DNA of 64,000 bases. Source: Legionella rowbothamii. Its GTDB lineage: Bacteria > Pseudomonadota > Gammaproteobacteria > Legionellales > Legionellaceae. The notes beneath the pieces were generated by a model. It saw only the letters and a list, made by a program, of their open reading frames with translations, was not told the DNA's origin and searched no databases. Location of the stretch: assembly GCF_900639985.1 (NCBI RefSeq), contig NZ_CAAAIM010000001.1:186001-250000 (forward strand). The letters run 5' to 3'. Below, piece after piece: positions 45,657 through 55,555 of this stretch; the stretch's first letter is position 1, and every line of letters starts with the position of its first letter. The translations under genes and the position numbers were made by a program.

Positions 45657-48356
45657 ATGCTGAATACGTTGATCAAGAAAATGTTTGGAAGCCGAAATGA
45701 GCGTACATTGCGGCGTATGGAAAAGGCAGTAATGGCTATTAATGCGTTTGAATCACAGATGCAAGCCCTGACCGATGCCGAGTTAGCAGGAAAAACCGCA
45801 CAATTTAAAGCCCGTTTTAATGACGGAGAAAGTCTTGATGAGTTATTAGCTGAGGCCTTTGCTACGGTCCGAGAAGTATCTGTACGTACTCTGGGATTAC
45901 GTCACTTTGACGTGCAATTAATCGGTGGAATGGTATTGCATGAAGGAAATATTGCCGAAATGCGTACCGGAGAAGGTAAAACACTTGTTGCAACATTACC
46001 AGCCTATTTAAATGCCATTACTGGTCATGGTGTACATGTGGTAACGGTGAACGATTACCTAGCTAAGCGCGATAGTCAGTGGATGCGTCCTATATTTGAG
46101 TTTTTAGGTTTGACTATTGGGGTAATTTACCCAGATATGTCTCATAGTGAGAAGCAAGCAGCATATCGTTGTGATATCGTGTATGGAACTAATAATGAAT
46201 ACGGTTTTGATTACCTACGCGATAATATGGCTTTTAGTCTGACTGATAAAGTTCAACGAGAGCTTAATTTTGCTATCGTGGATGAGGTAGACTCTATTCT
46301 TATTGATGAAGCTCGCACTCCTTTAATTATTTCTGGTGCTGCTGAAGACAGTTCTGAGCTTTATATTAAAATTAATAAACTAATTCCTAACCTGAAAAAG
46401 CAAGAAAGTGAAGAGGTAGGTGATGGTGATTACACGATTGATGAAAAACAAAAACAGGCGCATTTAACGGATGCGGGTCATCAGCATATTGAAGAGTTAT
46501 TACTTAAAGCCGGCTTGTTGGATCAAGGCGAGAGTTTGTATCACGCCAGCAATATTATGTTGATGCACCATGTGAACGCTGCTTTAAAAGCGCACTCCAT
46601 GTTCCATCGTGATATCGATTACATTGTTAGTGATAACCAAGTAGTTATTGTTGACGAGCACACTGGACGTACTATGCCAGGCCGTAGATGGTCTGAAGGC
46701 TTGCATCAGGCAGTGGAAGCAAAAGAAGGTGTAAGAATTCAAAATGAGAACCAAACTTTAGCATCCATCACGTTCCAGAATTTTTTCCGTATGTACAACA
46801 AATTATCTGGAATGACGGGTACAGCAGATACAGAAGCTTATGAATTACAACAAATTTATAACCTTGATGTTGTGGTTATTCCAACGAATAAGCCTATGAT
46901 GCGTAAAGACGAAGCTGATTTGGTTTACTTAAATCAAGAGGATAAGTTCCAAGCGGTTATTGATGACGTACGTGCTTGTGTGGAGCGTAAACAACCGGTT
47001 CTCGTTGGTACTGCATCAATTGAAGCTTCAGAGTTCTTAAGCCAATTGCTTAATAAAGCGAAAATTAAGCATCAAGTCTTGAATGCTAAGTTTCATGAAA
47101 AAGAAGCCCAAATTATTGCTGAAGCGGGACGTCCTGGAGCGGTAACCATTGCTACGAATATGGCTGGCCGTGGAACAGACATCGTGCTTGGAGGAAGCTT
47201 ATCTGCTGATTTAGCACAATTGCCTGAAACTGCTACTGCTGAAGAAAAAGAGGAAGTGAAACGTGTATGGCAAAAACGTCATGAAGAAGTGCTTGCGGCT
47301 GGTGGTTTAAGAATTATCGGTTCTGAGCGTCATGAATCACGCCGTATTGATAATCAGCTACGTGGTCGTTCTGGCCGTCAAGGTGATGTAGGAAGCAGCC
47401 GTTTCTATCTATCACTTGAAGATAATTTGATGCGTATTTTTGCTTCAGAGCGTGTTGCATCGATGATGAGACGTTTGGGAATGAAGCCTGGAGAGCCGAT
47501 AGAACACAGCTTGGTGACTAAGGCGATTGAAAATGCTCAACGTAAATTAGAAGGACATCATTTTGATGTCAGAAAGCAGCTGTTGGATTACGATAATGTG
47601 GCTAATGATCAACGACAAGTCATTTATACCCAACGTGCTTCCATTATGGAAATGGCAGACACTGAAGAAGTTGTAACGATGATGCGCGAAGAAGTAATCA
47701 ACAATCTTGTTGATACTTATATTCCGCCACAAAGTTTAGAGGATCAGTGGGAGCCTAAGGCATTAAGCGATGTTTTATCTGAAGAATTTAAATTAAAAAC
47801 TCCTTTGCTTGAATGGATTGAAGAAGATCATCACATCCAACCTGAGCAAATTAAAGAGCAAATTCTTGATTTGGCAATAACGCATTATGATGCAAAAGTA
47901 CAACAGGCTGGTAGACCGGTTATGTCGCAGTTTGAAAAATCGGTAATTTTACAAACTTTAGATAACCAATGGCGTGAACACTTGGCAGCAATGGATCAAT
48001 TGCGTCAAGGAATTCATTTACGTGGTTATGCTCAGAAAGATCCAAAGCAAGAATATAAAAAGGAAGCGTTTTCTTTATTTACCAGCATGCTGGATACTTT
48101 AAAATACGATGTGGTTCGTTTGCTTTCTTCAGTTGAAATTCAAGGTGAGTCGGATGTAGATGCTGTTGAAGAACAACGTCGTGCAGATCAAGTAAGTAAA
48201 ATGAGTTTAAATCATGGTGAGTCGTTCAATGATGACGAAAGTGGCAATCCTCAGTCACAGACATTCAGACGTCAAGAGAAGAAAATAGGGCGAAATGATC
48301 CATGCCCATGTGGTTCAGGTAAGAAATACAAGTCCTGTCATGGTAGTTTGTCGTGA
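45657..48356 (+). CDS. secA: Protein translocase ATPase SecA
   Basis: The motor ATPase of the Sec system, which pushes unfolded preproteins through SecYEG. Walker A is [19 protein letters not shown], the DEAD-like box is [17 protein letters not shown], and the second nucleotide-binding fold has [14 protein letters not shown] and [20 protein letters not shown]. The C-terminal SecB-binding zinc site is [14 protein letters not shown]. At 899 residues it is complete. GAGGA at 45641-45645 precedes the ATG. Its stop overlaps the mutT GTG start, an arrangement shared with E. coli. Confidence 0.97.
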   Translation: MLNTLIKKMFGSRNERTLRRMEKAVMAINAFESQMQALTDAELAGKTAQFKARFNDGESLDELLAEAFATVREVSVRTLGLRHFDVQLIGGMVLHEGNIAEMRTGEGKTLVATLPAYLNAITGHGVHVVTVNDYLAKRDSQWMRPIFEFLGLTIGVIYPDMSHSEKQAAYRCDIVYGTNNEYGFDYLRDNMAFSLTDKVQRELNFAIVDEVDSILIDEARTPLIISGAAEDSSELYIKINKLIPNLKKQESEEVGDGDYTIDEKQKQAHLTDAGHQHIEELLLKAGLLDQGESLYHASNIMLMHHVNAALKAHSMFHRDIDYIVSDNQVVIVDEHTGRTMPGRRWSEGLHQAVEAKEGVRIQNENQTLASITFQNFFRMYNKLSGMTGTADTEAYELQQIYNLDVVVIPTNKPMMRKDEADLVYLNQEDKFQAVIDDVRACVERKQPVLVGTASIEASEFLSQLLNKAKIKHQVLNAKFHEKEAQIIAEAGRPGAVTIATNMAGRGTDIVLGGSLSADLAQLPETATAEEKEEVKRVWQKRHEEVLAAGGLRIIGSERHESRRIDNQLRGRSGRQGDVGSSRFYLSLEDNLMRIFASERVASMMRRLGMKPGEPIEHSLVTKAIENAQRKLEGHHFDVRKQLLDYDNVANDQRQVIYTQRASIMEMADTEEVVTMMREEVINNLVDTYIPPQSLEDQWEPKALSDVLSEEFKLKTPLLEWIEEDHHIQPEQIKEQILDLAITHYDAKVQQAGRPVMSQFEKSVILQTLDNQWREHLAAMDQLRQGIHLRGYAQKDPKQEYKKEAFSLFTSMLDTLKYDVVRLLSSVEIQGESDVDAVEEQRRADQVSKMSLNHGESFNDDESGNPQSQTFRRQEKKIGRNDPCPCGSGKKYKSCHGSLS

Positions 48357-48739
48357 TTAAAGTTGCTGTAGCCATTATTGTTGATGAACAGCAGCGCGTT
48401 TTAGTAACCCAACGCCCACTTCATGCATCGCATGGTGGGTATTGGGAGTTCCCTGGCGGTAAATTAGAAGCTAATGAACTTGCCGAACAGGCGCTTATTC
48501 GAGAAATAAAGGAAGAAGTAGGTTTGGATGTGCTTCAGCACGAGTTTCTTGGTGAAGTGCAGCATCAGTATGCTGAGCGGTCGGTGCAATTGCTTATTTT
48601 CCTTGTAACAAAATTTTCTGGAAGTCCTCTATGCATCGAGGGGCAGCTTGCGATGAAATGGATTTGCCAGGATGAGCTAAATCCTGATGAGTTTCCTGCA
48701 GCCAATCGGGAAGTAATGCAGTTAATTCCTAAGTTATAA
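48353..48739 (+). CDS. mutT: 8-oxo-dGTP diphosphatase MutT
   Basis: A 128-residue Nudix hydrolase that removes 8-oxo-dGTP from the nucleotide pool. The Nudix box GX5EX7REUXEEXGU is exact: it starts at GGKLEANE and ends REIKEEVGL, with EFPGG just before. The GTG start at 48353 overlaps the secA stop (GTGA). Length and position after secA both fit MutT rather than another Nudix enzyme. Confidence 0.92.
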   Translation: MIKVAVAIIVDEQQRVLVTQRPLHASHGGYWEFPGGKLEANELAEQALIREIKEEVGLDVLQHEFLGEVQHQYAERSVQLLIFLVTKFSGSPLCIEGQLAMKWICQDELNPDEFPAANREVMQLIPKL

Positions 48740-48788
48740 ACTTGAACGTTCGGTCTAGAAAGTAGGTGAGGCCTTCCTATGCTTGTGA

Positions 48789-49517
48789 TTAGTTAAAATC
48801 AAGATACAAAGCGGCATGGTCTGAAACCTCTTCACTCATAACCTCGAATTGATTAATTGTTATTTCTGGCGAAGTCAGGATGTAGTCTGCAAATTTTTCA
48901 CTTTTTTTATAATAACTGGTCCGTGTAGAACGTACATTATTAACGGTGATAAGATTCGTCATGCCTTCTTCAATAATATGCATACTTTGTGTGTTTGGTC
49001 TTAAATTAAAATCACCGCATACTATTTTAGGTGTGTTAATTGTATCCATAAAATGGCGAATACGTAGGGATTGCTCGATTCGATCAGGGGTATCGCTTTT
49101 ACCTCGGCCATTCCAAAGCCCATGCACATTTAAAATCGAATAGGTTTGATTATTGGACTCGCATTCAACCCATTGCATGTTCCGAGGATGATTCTCGCCA
49201 ATTCCGGGATGATATTTTTTCTGGTGAATATTAATTTCACCTTCACTTAAAATATCAATGTTCTTTCTTAATAACATGGCTATGCCATAAACGTTATCCA
49301 CCGCGGGTTTAAATATGGCGTAATGTTCAGGTAGTAGTTTTTGTAGATCAGAGAAAATATTTAAACTTAACTCCCGTTCTTGACGAGAGACAACGCGATG
49401 CGCATTGTGATAGACCTCTTGAAGGCAAAAAATGTCCACATCCTTATAATGATTTATAAATTTCAATAAGGGGATTCTTAAATGACCACCCCATAAATTT
49501 AATGTAACTAGCTTCAT
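48789..49517 (-). CDS. Endonuclease/exonuclease/phosphatase family protein
   Basis: A 242-residue enzyme of the DNase I-like superfamily. The metal and catalytic positions are visible in order: LNLWGGH at the N-terminus (Asn), FCLQEVYHN (Glu), ILNVHGLWNGRG (His), CGDFNLRPNT (Asp, Asn) and the final SDHAALYLDF (Asp-His). The substrate could be DNA, a phosphoinositide or another phosphodiester; the sequence does not say. There is no signal peptide. It converges with mutT and stands alone, so it is of interest as a possible host-acting enzyme, but no secretion signal is evident. Confidence 0.8.
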   Translation of the reverse strand: MKLVTLNLWGGHLRIPLLKFINHYKDVDIFCLQEVYHNAHRVVSRQERELSLNIFSDLQKLLPEHYAIFKPAVDNVYGIAMLLRKNIDILSEGEINIHQKKYHPGIGENHPRNMQWVECESNNQTYSILNVHGLWNGRGKSDTPDRIEQSLRIRHFMDTINTPKIVCGDFNLRPNTQSMHIIEEGMTNLITVNNVRSTRTSYYKKSEKFADYILTSPEITINQFEVMSEEVSDHAALYLDFN

Positions 49518-49691
49518 TCCCTGCTCATGTCTTTGATCTTATTCAATAATCATAGCCTATCTAGCTAAAATAATTCCAGAGGGTGGTTACATTATATCCA
49601 TATTCGCGGATAAAAATGTTTCGGGTTTTCCCTAATTGACAGCAAAATAGTTTTTTGTAACGCTGACCTTGATTAAAACCAAGGAGTTTGT

Positions 49692-50525
49692 GTGAACGGA
49701 TTGAAATATTATATTTTATTAATCACCTGCATTTGCTTTACGGCTGTAGCATATACAAAGCAAGAATCTCAATTACGTATTATCACCCCAGATAAAACAA
49801 TTATTTTAGACCGAGCTGCTTTGCTTGCTCATTCAGAACTCACCCGTGTAACAATTAACAATGATCGCGCGTATCCTAATCAAATAATGTCTCATAAAGG
49901 TATCCCCTTATGTAAACTCCTTAAGCCTTATGTTGTCCAGGGTAATGAAGTTATTGAGTTTATCGCCAAAGATGATTTTCATGTCTATGTACCGATACAG
50001 AAAATTATGGATTGTACTAAACAATCATCCATTGGGGTGCTAGCAATCGAACCTATGTCTAAATGGCCAGTAATTGATAATCATACTGGAACTACGGCTG
50101 GACCTTATGAAATTATTTGGCTTTATCCTGAACGATCATACATCTCTAATGAATATTGGGCATGGGGTGTAGTTGCTATAAAAATTACCAATGGCCATGA
50201 TTATAAAAATGTGCTTCCAGCACCTAAAACCACGGATAGATCGATCATTAATGGTCATAAGATATACATTAGTCACTGTGAAGGATGCCATGCGATGAAT
50301 CGCATGGGAAAAAGCAAGATTGGTCCTGATTTAAATTGCTATAAAAATCCATGGGATTATTATCCCGATCGAGTGGTGTTGAAGAAGTTTATTCGTGAGC
50401 CAAAATCAGTTCGTGTTTTGCCTAAAGGAAGGATGAGTGGTTCAGATCCTATATCCTTATCTGAAAATGATTTGGATGATTTAATTAAGTTTTTTGCGGT
50501 GATGAAAAATAAAAAACAATGCTGA
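49692..50525 (+). CDS. Periplasmic two-domain protein: SUOX-like domain plus cytochrome c
   Basis: A 277-residue exported protein. A signal peptide (about 1-20) is followed by a domain (about 25-170) that resembles the oxidoreductase molybdopterin-binding fold: RAALLAHSELTRV, FIAKDDFHVYVPI, TTAGPYEIIWLYPE, YWAWGVVAIKI. The C-terminal third is a single-haem cytochrome c with CEGCH (Cys196, Cys199, His200) and a likely axial Met248 in LPKGRMSG. The usual cofactor cysteine of sulfite-oxidase-type domains is not obvious, so the first domain may bind no molybdenum. The GTG start has AAGGAG at 49681-49686. The electron-transfer partner is unknown. Confidence 0.75.
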   Translation: MNGLKYYILLITCICFTAVAYTKQESQLRIITPDKTIILDRAALLAHSELTRVTINNDRAYPNQIMSHKGIPLCKLLKPYVVQGNEVIEFIAKDDFHVYVPIQKIMDCTKQSSIGVLAIEPMSKWPVIDNHTGTTAGPYEIIWLYPERSYISNEYWAWGVVAIKITNGHDYKNVLPAPKTTDRSIINGHKIYISHCEGCHAMNRMGKSKIGPDLNCYKNPWDYYPDRVVLKKFIREPKSVRVLPKGRMSGSDPISLSENDLDDLIKFFAVMKNKKQC

Positions 50526-50542
50526 TGTAATGTCCATCCAGG

Positions 50543-51136
50543 TTACGTTTTTAGGAGGTATTGATGATGTAGGGCAATAATCGCTGTTTTTAATTTATCA
50601 ACGCCTGAGTCATTAATAACAATATCATCTGCGTTTTTTAAACGTAGACTTACATCAGGCTGTGCTGCCAAAATTGATAGGGCTTGCTTATGATCGCAGT
50701 TATCTCGCTGCATGAGACGTTCTATTTGTATGTGTTTGGGTGCTTGAATTAATAAAACACGGTTAATATAAGGGTAGTTTTTTTTATCGATTAGTAAAGG
50801 AATTTCTACAATGCAATAAGGTGTAGTACTTAATTCAACTTGCTCTTTAATTTTTTGCCGAATGAGCGGATGTAGAAGTTGTTCAAGCCATGTGCGTTCT
50901 TTGGGATCGCTGAAGATAATTGCTCTTAATGCTTTACGGTTAAGTTCATTATGTTCATTTAAAATTTTAGAACCAAAATGCGCAACAATTTGAGTATAGG
51001 CATCTTGGCCCTTGAGGGTAAGGGCGCGCGATATGTTATCTGCATTGACAATGTCTATTCCTAATTCAGAAAATACTTCGGCTGCAAGACTTTTGCCGCT
51101 TGCAATTCCACCAGTTAACCCCACACAATACACCAT
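50543..51136 (-). CDS. coaE: Dephospho-CoA kinase
   Basis: CoaE phosphorylates the 3'-hydroxyl of dephospho-CoA, the last step of coenzyme A synthesis. The P-loop GLTGGIASGKS sits at the N-terminus; VNADNISRAL, LLHPLIRQKI and VEIPLLIDKK are the other family blocks. Length, 197 residues, is normal. Its ATG overlaps the stop of the upstream small secreted protein, whose own start overlaps the EAL gene, so the three are likely one transcript. Confidence 0.93.
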   Translation of the reverse strand: MVYCVGLTGGIASGKSLAAEVFSELGIDIVNADNISRALTLKGQDAYTQIVAHFGSKILNEHNELNRKALRAIIFSDPKERTWLEQLLHPLIRQKIKEQVELSTTPYCIVEIPLLIDKKNYPYINRVLLIQAPKHIQIERLMQRDNCDHKQALSILAAQPDVSLRLKNADDIVINDSGVDKLKTAIIALHHQYLLKT

Positions 51137-51573
51137 TAATCTAACCCATTTTTATTAACGCACGTAATTAAATTGACATAGCAGGTTCCAGGTACCGTAC
51201 TTTTTTGACGACAAAAATCTTTGGCTGCTAATGCGGCGTCATCGCGTTGTGGATAAGGATTACTGCGCCAAACAATCGCGGTTCGGTCTAGGGCCGAGCA
51301 TACCCACATAGGCTCAACACTTACCCCCTGAACGAAGCGTTCACAATTATTTCTTCTTATCTTACAGGTAGCTGGGCTCGCACTTCCTTTTTTACACATG
51401 TCAAAGGCAAAATTTACAGCGACTTTTCGATAAGTGCTCGCAGCAATCCATGGTTTGCCACTTGCATCATAAGTTGTACATTGCCAATAGTTCCCATCCA
51501 ACGGCAGTTGTGCAAATGCTGAAAAAGAAAAACTGAGCAAAAATAAAAAACAGATGCGTACATAATAATTCAT
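51136..51573 (-). CDS. Secreted eight-cysteine protein with internal duplication
   Basis: A 145-residue protein with a signal peptide (about 1-21, ending FSFSAFA). I do not recognise a named family. The mature part is two copies of one unit of about 50-55 residues, each with a Trp-x-Cys start, an Ala-rich centre, and a Cys-x(5-9)-P-x-T-C end followed by another cysteine. Copy 1 runs from WQCTTYD to NNCERF and copy 2 from WVCSALD to ITCVNK. Four cysteines per copy suggest two disulfides each. It sits in an operon-like row between the EAL protein and coaE. Confidence 0.75.
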   Translation of the reverse strand: MNYYVRICFLFLLSFSFSAFAQLPLDGNYWQCTTYDASGKPWIAASTYRKVAVNFAFDMCKKGSASPATCKIRRNNCERFVQGVSVEPMWVCSALDRTAIVWRSNPYPQRDDAALAAKDFCRQKSTVPGTCYVNLITCVNKNGLD

Positions 51574-53168
51574 TTTTTTTCTCCCTGGAGCAGTTTTTTT
51601 AATTGCTCAATGGATAGAGCTTTTGAAAAATACCATCCTTGTAGTAATTGTACTTCATTTTTAAGCAAATAATTTACTTGTTCTTTCGTTTCAACACCTT
51701 CTGCAATTATAATTAAATTGAGTTTTTTAGCTAAATCAATAATTGCATCGTTGAGTAATTCAGTAATGGCTTTGCTGCCAATGGCCTGAATATATATTTT
51801 ATCTATTTTTAAATAGCTAAAAGGAAAGTGTTGTAGATAACTTAAGCTTGCATGGCCTGTCCCATAATCATCTATAGCCAATGAAAATCCTTTATTGCGT
51901 AATTCTTGCATCTTTTGTAGGTAAATATCATTATGTTCATCGAGTAAGTTGCGTTCAGTTATTTCCAGTAAAATCTGAGTTGAGGCAATTGAATAGTCCT
52001 GTTGCAATTGATAAAACTTATCAAAAAAATCGGAATCAATAAAATGGGCTGCGCAAATATTGATGGATAAATGAAATAAAGGGCTGGATTTTAAAATATC
52101 TTGAGTTTCTTTAAAGGTAATTTCAACAATTTGCAACGTGATGGGGACAATTAACCTTGCCTCCTCAGCCTCAATTATGAATGAGTCGGGCATAATAACT
52201 TCGTCATGCTTAGTCCTCCATCTTACTAGAACTTCTACACTCGAATATTGATTCAGTTTAACGTTAAAAATGGGTTGATATACTGGATAAAACAGTCTGC
52301 GTTTGATGGCTTTTCTTATCGACCATAGTAATGAGGTTCGTACATGAATTAAATTTTTTAATAAATAATATGAAAAAGCCGACAAGATTAAAATATCAAG
52401 AGTAAGTAGAATTTGGCTGTTTCGTAAGTTGCTAAATAAAATTTGAGGCGAATAAATTAATTTTACACTTACTCCCTTAATGTTTTGGAGATTAACGCTG
52501 GCAACAATCGGTTTAACAATTAAAGGAAATCGGGGAGGGGCCATAGTGTGATCCATCAGTGATGTTTTTGGCTTCTTAGATATTTTAAGTAAACTTTCTT
52601 TATTATTCTGATTATATAAAATGATCGTGTAATTATCTTGCCCATTTGGTTTAAGTAGATCTTCAAGCATCGAGGCCATAAAAATTAATTCTATTTTGTA
52701 ATGGCCAATGTTCTTTCTTAATGAGTAAATTGGAAAATTATAAGTAGGACGCTCTAAGGGGCCGACTATAGTTGGGGATGGAGTATCCTCATTTATAAGA
52801 AAACTGTTACTGTAAGATAGGGTGGAGCAAAAAAGGTTATGGTCGGTATCCTTAATTGAGATTGCTAAAATTTTAGGATGAGCAATATTTATATAATCTA
52901 AATAGGGCAAAAGATCCTCTTTACAATCTAATTTAGCTTTTTTTAAGATGGGTAAGGTCTGCAGGAGATAAAAGGCTTCGTTTATTAAGCTATCAAGATT
53001 ATATGCTGAAACATGGGCTGCTTTTGATACTTGAATGTAGGCTTTGGCAATATGGTTCTGCCACATAATGTAGGAGCAGAAACAAAGAGTTGTCAGAGTA
53101 AGTATCCCCCAAAACACAGTAAACTGCCTGTTAATATAGTGTAAAAAGGGATGCCGCAATTGGTCCAT
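51570..53168 (-). CDS. Membrane-bound cyclic-di-GMP phosphodiesterase (CSS-motif plus EAL)
   Basis: A 532-residue protein with an N-terminal membrane span (about 18-38), a periplasmic CSS-motif sensor region (cysteines near LDCKED and FCSTLS), a second span near 240-260 and a cytoplasmic EAL domain (about 285-532). The EAL signature itself reads EVL (SVEVLVRW). The other catalytic positions are intact: the Asn in LSINICAAHF, Glu in LEITERN, the DDYGTGHASL loop with both Asp, IDKIYI, and the Glu of AEGVET. EVL variants are known among active enzymes, so c-di-GMP hydrolysis is likely. The CSS cysteines suggest redox control, as in E. coli PdeC. Confidence 0.87.
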   Translation of the reverse strand: MDQLRHPFLHYINRQFTVFWGILTLTTLCFCSYIMWQNHIAKAYIQVSKAAHVSAYNLDSLINEAFYLLQTLPILKKAKLDCKEDLLPYLDYINIAHPKILAISIKDTDHNLFCSTLSYSNSFLINEDTPSPTIVGPLERPTYNFPIYSLRKNIGHYKIELIFMASMLEDLLKPNGQDNYTIILYNQNNKESLLKISKKPKTSLMDHTMAPPRFPLIVKPIVASVNLQNIKGVSVKLIYSPQILFSNLRNSQILLTLDILILSAFSYYLLKNLIHVRTSLLWSIRKAIKRRLFYPVYQPIFNVKLNQYSSVEVLVRWRTKHDEVIMPDSFIIEAEEARLIVPITLQIVEITFKETQDILKSSPLFHLSINICAAHFIDSDFFDKFYQLQQDYSIASTQILLEITERNLLDEHNDIYLQKMQELRNKGFSLAIDDYGTGHASLSYLQHFPFSYLKIDKIYIQAIGSKAITELLNDAIIDLAKKLNLIIIAEGVETKEQVNYLLKNEVQLLQGWYFSKALSIEQLKKLLQGEKK

Positions 53169-53179
53169 AATGTTATGTT

Positions 53180-54499
53180 TTATGCATAGGCGTCCTTTAT
53201 AGAGTTTAGTGTGATTTCTGCTAAATTCCCAATAATATCTTTATTCGTATTTAGTGGAGGAAGCCAATAGAGAGTAGTTCCAATAGGGCGTATTAATGCA
53301 CCATGCTCTAATGCCTGCTGATATATTTTATTTCCTATACGATTTGATGGTGTTGTTGTTTCTAAATCCGCAGCAACCAGGGCACCAACACCGCGAACAT
53401 TGGTTAATTTACCTGATACTTGGGCAATTTCTTGCATACAAGCAAACATATAATCGCCAAGTGAACGTGCTTGGTTAATAATTTGTTCTGTATGCATGGC
53501 TTTTATTGTGGCTAATGCAGCGCAGACACCTAACGAATGGCCACTATACGTATGTGAATGTAGGAACGAATTTCCGCTAGAATAATCATTGTAAAAAAGC
53601 TCAAAAATATCGTTATCGATCATCACGCAGCTCAGTGGAACTGAACCCGATGTTAAACCTTTAGATAAGCAAATCAAGTCTGGCTGAATGCCTGCATGAT
53701 CGCAGGCTAACCATTCACCAGTTCGGCAAAGTCCAGTCATGATTTCATCGGCAATAAGATAAACATCGTTTGCTTTGGCCCAGAGAGACAGTTTTTTTAG
53801 AAAGTCAGGGCTATAACACAACATACCTCCAGCCCCTTGTACTATGGGTTCAAAGATGATTGCACAGGTTTTCTCGACAAGGGCATTTAGTTGCTTTTCT
53901 GTTGCAGGCCAATACTCCTCACAATTATTCCAGAGGGGATCATTTTTTCCTGAGACATAAGGAATATGTTCAAGAAATTGGCAGGGTACTCCGTAGGCTT
54001 CGTAAGGGGCTTTATAGAGACCCAAATCGCTCGTTCCCATGGTGGCAAGGGTTTCACCATGATAACCATTTTTTAGAGCAATAAATTGTTTTTTATTACT
54101 TAAGCCTTTGATTTGATTTGCATGAATTGTCAGTTTTAAAGCGATTTCAACCGCACTTGAGCCATCGCTACCAAAGAAAATATGTTGCTTTTGGGTTACC
54201 TGGGCTAACTCTTCAGCCAGTTCAACTAAAGCGGGATGCGTAGTATTTGCTGCAATTACATGCTCGAAGCGATGCAGCTGGGTTGTAATTGCCTCAATTA
54301 TTGCAGGATGACCGTGGCCTAAAGATTTACACCACCAGCTGGAAATCCCATCTATAAGCTGTCCCTTATTTGTATAAAGGTAACTTCCTTTCGCGCGCTC
54401 AACAACAAGCGGGGGGATAGCTTCAAAATCTTTCATTTGGGCACAAGGATGCCAAACGTGTTTTAAATCGCGATGAATTAATTGTTCTATGTTGACCAT
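53180..54499 (-). CDS. bioA: Adenosylmethionine--8-amino-7-oxononanoate transaminase
   Basis: BioA makes 7,8-diaminopelargonic acid, the third committed step of biotin assembly, using SAM as amino donor and PLP as cofactor. Visible markers are KHVWHPCAQMKDF, ISSWWCKSLGHGHP, FFGSDGSSAVEIALK, GYHGETLATMGTSD, the Asp of LIADEIMTG and the PLP lysine in LICLSKGLTSG. The start at 54499 gives 439 residues and puts VNIEQLIHRDLKHVWHP at the N-terminus as the family expects. A longer form from 54541 is possible and would extend through the promoter region; neither start has a well-spaced ribosome binding site. It is divergent from bioB. Confidence 0.93.
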   Translation of the reverse strand: MVNIEQLIHRDLKHVWHPCAQMKDFEAIPPLVVERAKGSYLYTNKGQLIDGISSWWCKSLGHGHPAIIEAITTQLHRFEHVIAANTTHPALVELAEELAQVTQKQHIFFGSDGSSAVEIALKLTIHANQIKGLSNKKQFIALKNGYHGETLATMGTSDLGLYKAPYEAYGVPCQFLEHIPYVSGKNDPLWNNCEEYWPATEKQLNALVEKTCAIIFEPIVQGAGGMLCYSPDFLKKLSLWAKANDVYLIADEIMTGLCRTGEWLACDHAGIQPDLICLSKGLTSGSVPLSCVMIDNDIFELFYNDYSSGNSFLHSHTYSGHSLGVCAALATIKAMHTEQIINQARSLGDYMFACMQEIAQVSGKLTNVRGVGALVAADLETTTPSNRIGNKIYQQALEHGALIRPIGTTLYWLPPLNTNKDIIGNLAEITLNSIKDAYA

Positions 54500-54520
54500 T
54501 TTTAAAATTTTGGTTGACAA
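54489..54520. promoter_or_regulatory. Candidate BirA-type biotin operator
   Basis: GGTTGACAA at 54512-54520 is close to the BirA half-site GGTTTACAA, and ATGTTGACC at 54489-54497 is a weaker opposite half-site 14 bases away, a spacing typical of bio operators. The good half covers the -35 box of the bioB promoter. The weak left half reduces confidence. Whether the BirA of this organism has a DNA-binding domain is not known from this window. Confidence 0.45.
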
Positions 54521-54541
54521 GACTGTACGCCACTTTATCAT
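54514..54541 (+). promoter_or_regulatory. Candidate promoter of the bioB-bioF-bioH-bioD operon
   Basis: A perfect TTGACA at 54514-54519 and TATCAT at 54536-54541 are 16 bases apart and lie 30 bases before the bioB GTG. The overlap with the candidate BirA half-site fits repression by biotin. Confidence 0.55.
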
Positions 54542-54571
54542 GTCCTCTATGGCAAATAATAGGGGTTAATT

Positions 54572-55525
54572 GTGACTCAAAAAATAAAAAAATGGTCAAC
54601 ATCCGAAATTACGGCGCTTTATGAGCAATCATTTAATGATTTATTAAATCAAGCGCATAGCATCCATAGGGAAAATCATGATGCGAATGCGTTGCAATTT
54701 GCAACCTTACTTAGTATCAAAACAGGGGCTTGTCCGGAAGATTGCGGTTATTGTTCTCAAAGCGGTCATCATCAGACGCATGTGGAAAAAGAAAAGTTGA
54801 TGACGGTGGATACCGTGCTAAAAAGTGCGCAAGAAGCAAAAAATGGTGGTGCCAAACGTTTTTGCATGGGGGCTGCTTGGCGTTGTCCTCCAGAGAAAGT
54901 AATGCCTCAATTACAAGAAATGATTGCTGGTGTTAAAGCTTTAGGCTTAGAAACATGCATGACGCTAGGGATGCTTAATAAAGAGCAAGCTACGTGCTTA
55001 AAAGAAGCGGGCTTAGATTACTACAACCACAATATTGATACTTCTCCCTCCTATTATGAAAAGGTAGTTACTACTCGTAAATTTAGCGAGCGTTTAGAAA
55101 CTTTAGATAATGTTCGTGAAGCGGGCATTAATGTCTGTTGTGGGGGAATTTTAGGCTTAGGGGAAACTCGAGAAGATCGTATTGAGTTTTTATTAACTTT
55201 AGCCAATATGGATACGCCACCAGAAAGCGTTCCAATTAATCGTTTAATCCCAGTTGAGGGAACACCCTTGGCCAAAGCCCAACCTGTTGAAGGTATCGAA
55301 TTAGTACGCACCATTGCTACTGCACGCATATTAATGCCTAAAAGTGCTATTCGTTTAACTGCGGGACGAACTGAAATGAGCGATGAGTTGCAGGCTCTTT
55401 GTTATTTTGCAGGCGCAAACTCGGTGTTTATTGGTGATAAGTTATTAACGGAAGATAATCCACAACGTGCCAAAGATAAGCTGTTATTTAATAAATTAGG
55501 CTTAACTGAGCTTGCTGAAGCATAA
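54572..55525 (+). CDS. bioB: Biotin synthase
   Basis: A radical-SAM enzyme that inserts sulfur into dethiobiotin, the final step of biotin synthesis. The SAM cluster cysteines are Cys54, Cys58 and Cys61 in [11 protein letters not shown]. Later blocks [36 protein letters not shown] and LTAGRTEM complete the family pattern. Length, 317 residues, is normal. The GTG start at 54572 has AGGGG at 54561-54565 upstream with good spacing. It leads the bioB-bioF-bioH-bioD row. Confidence 0.95.
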   Translation: MTQKIKKWSTSEITALYEQSFNDLLNQAHSIHRENHDANALQFATLLSIKTGACPEDCGYCSQSGHHQTHVEKEKLMTVDTVLKSAQEAKNGGAKRFCMGAAWRCPPEKVMPQLQEMIAGVKALGLETCMTLGMLNKEQATCLKEAGLDYYNHNIDTSPSYYEKVVTTRKFSERLETLDNVREAGINVCCGGILGLGETREDRIEFLLTLANMDTPPESVPINRLIPVEGTPLAKAQPVEGIELVRTIATARILMPKSAIRLTAGRTEMSDELQALCYFAGANSVFIGDKLLTEDNPQRAKDKLLFNKLGLTELAEA

Positions 55526-55555
55526 ATTGTATGGGTTCGGGGAGGTGCTTGAAGT

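Larger units (their letters stand above)
54489..54602. repeat. Inverted duplication across the bioA/bioB divergent region
   Basis: AAAAATGGTCAACAT occurs at 54588-54602 on the plus strand and, exactly complemented, at 54489-54503. In bioA the ATG of this word is the proposed start codon; in bioB it lies out of frame a few codons inside the gene. The flanks also agree loosely, each copy being preceded by TTGTnA and an A-rich stretch. A perfect 15-base inverted repeat within 114 bases is unlikely by chance. Confidence 0.6.
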
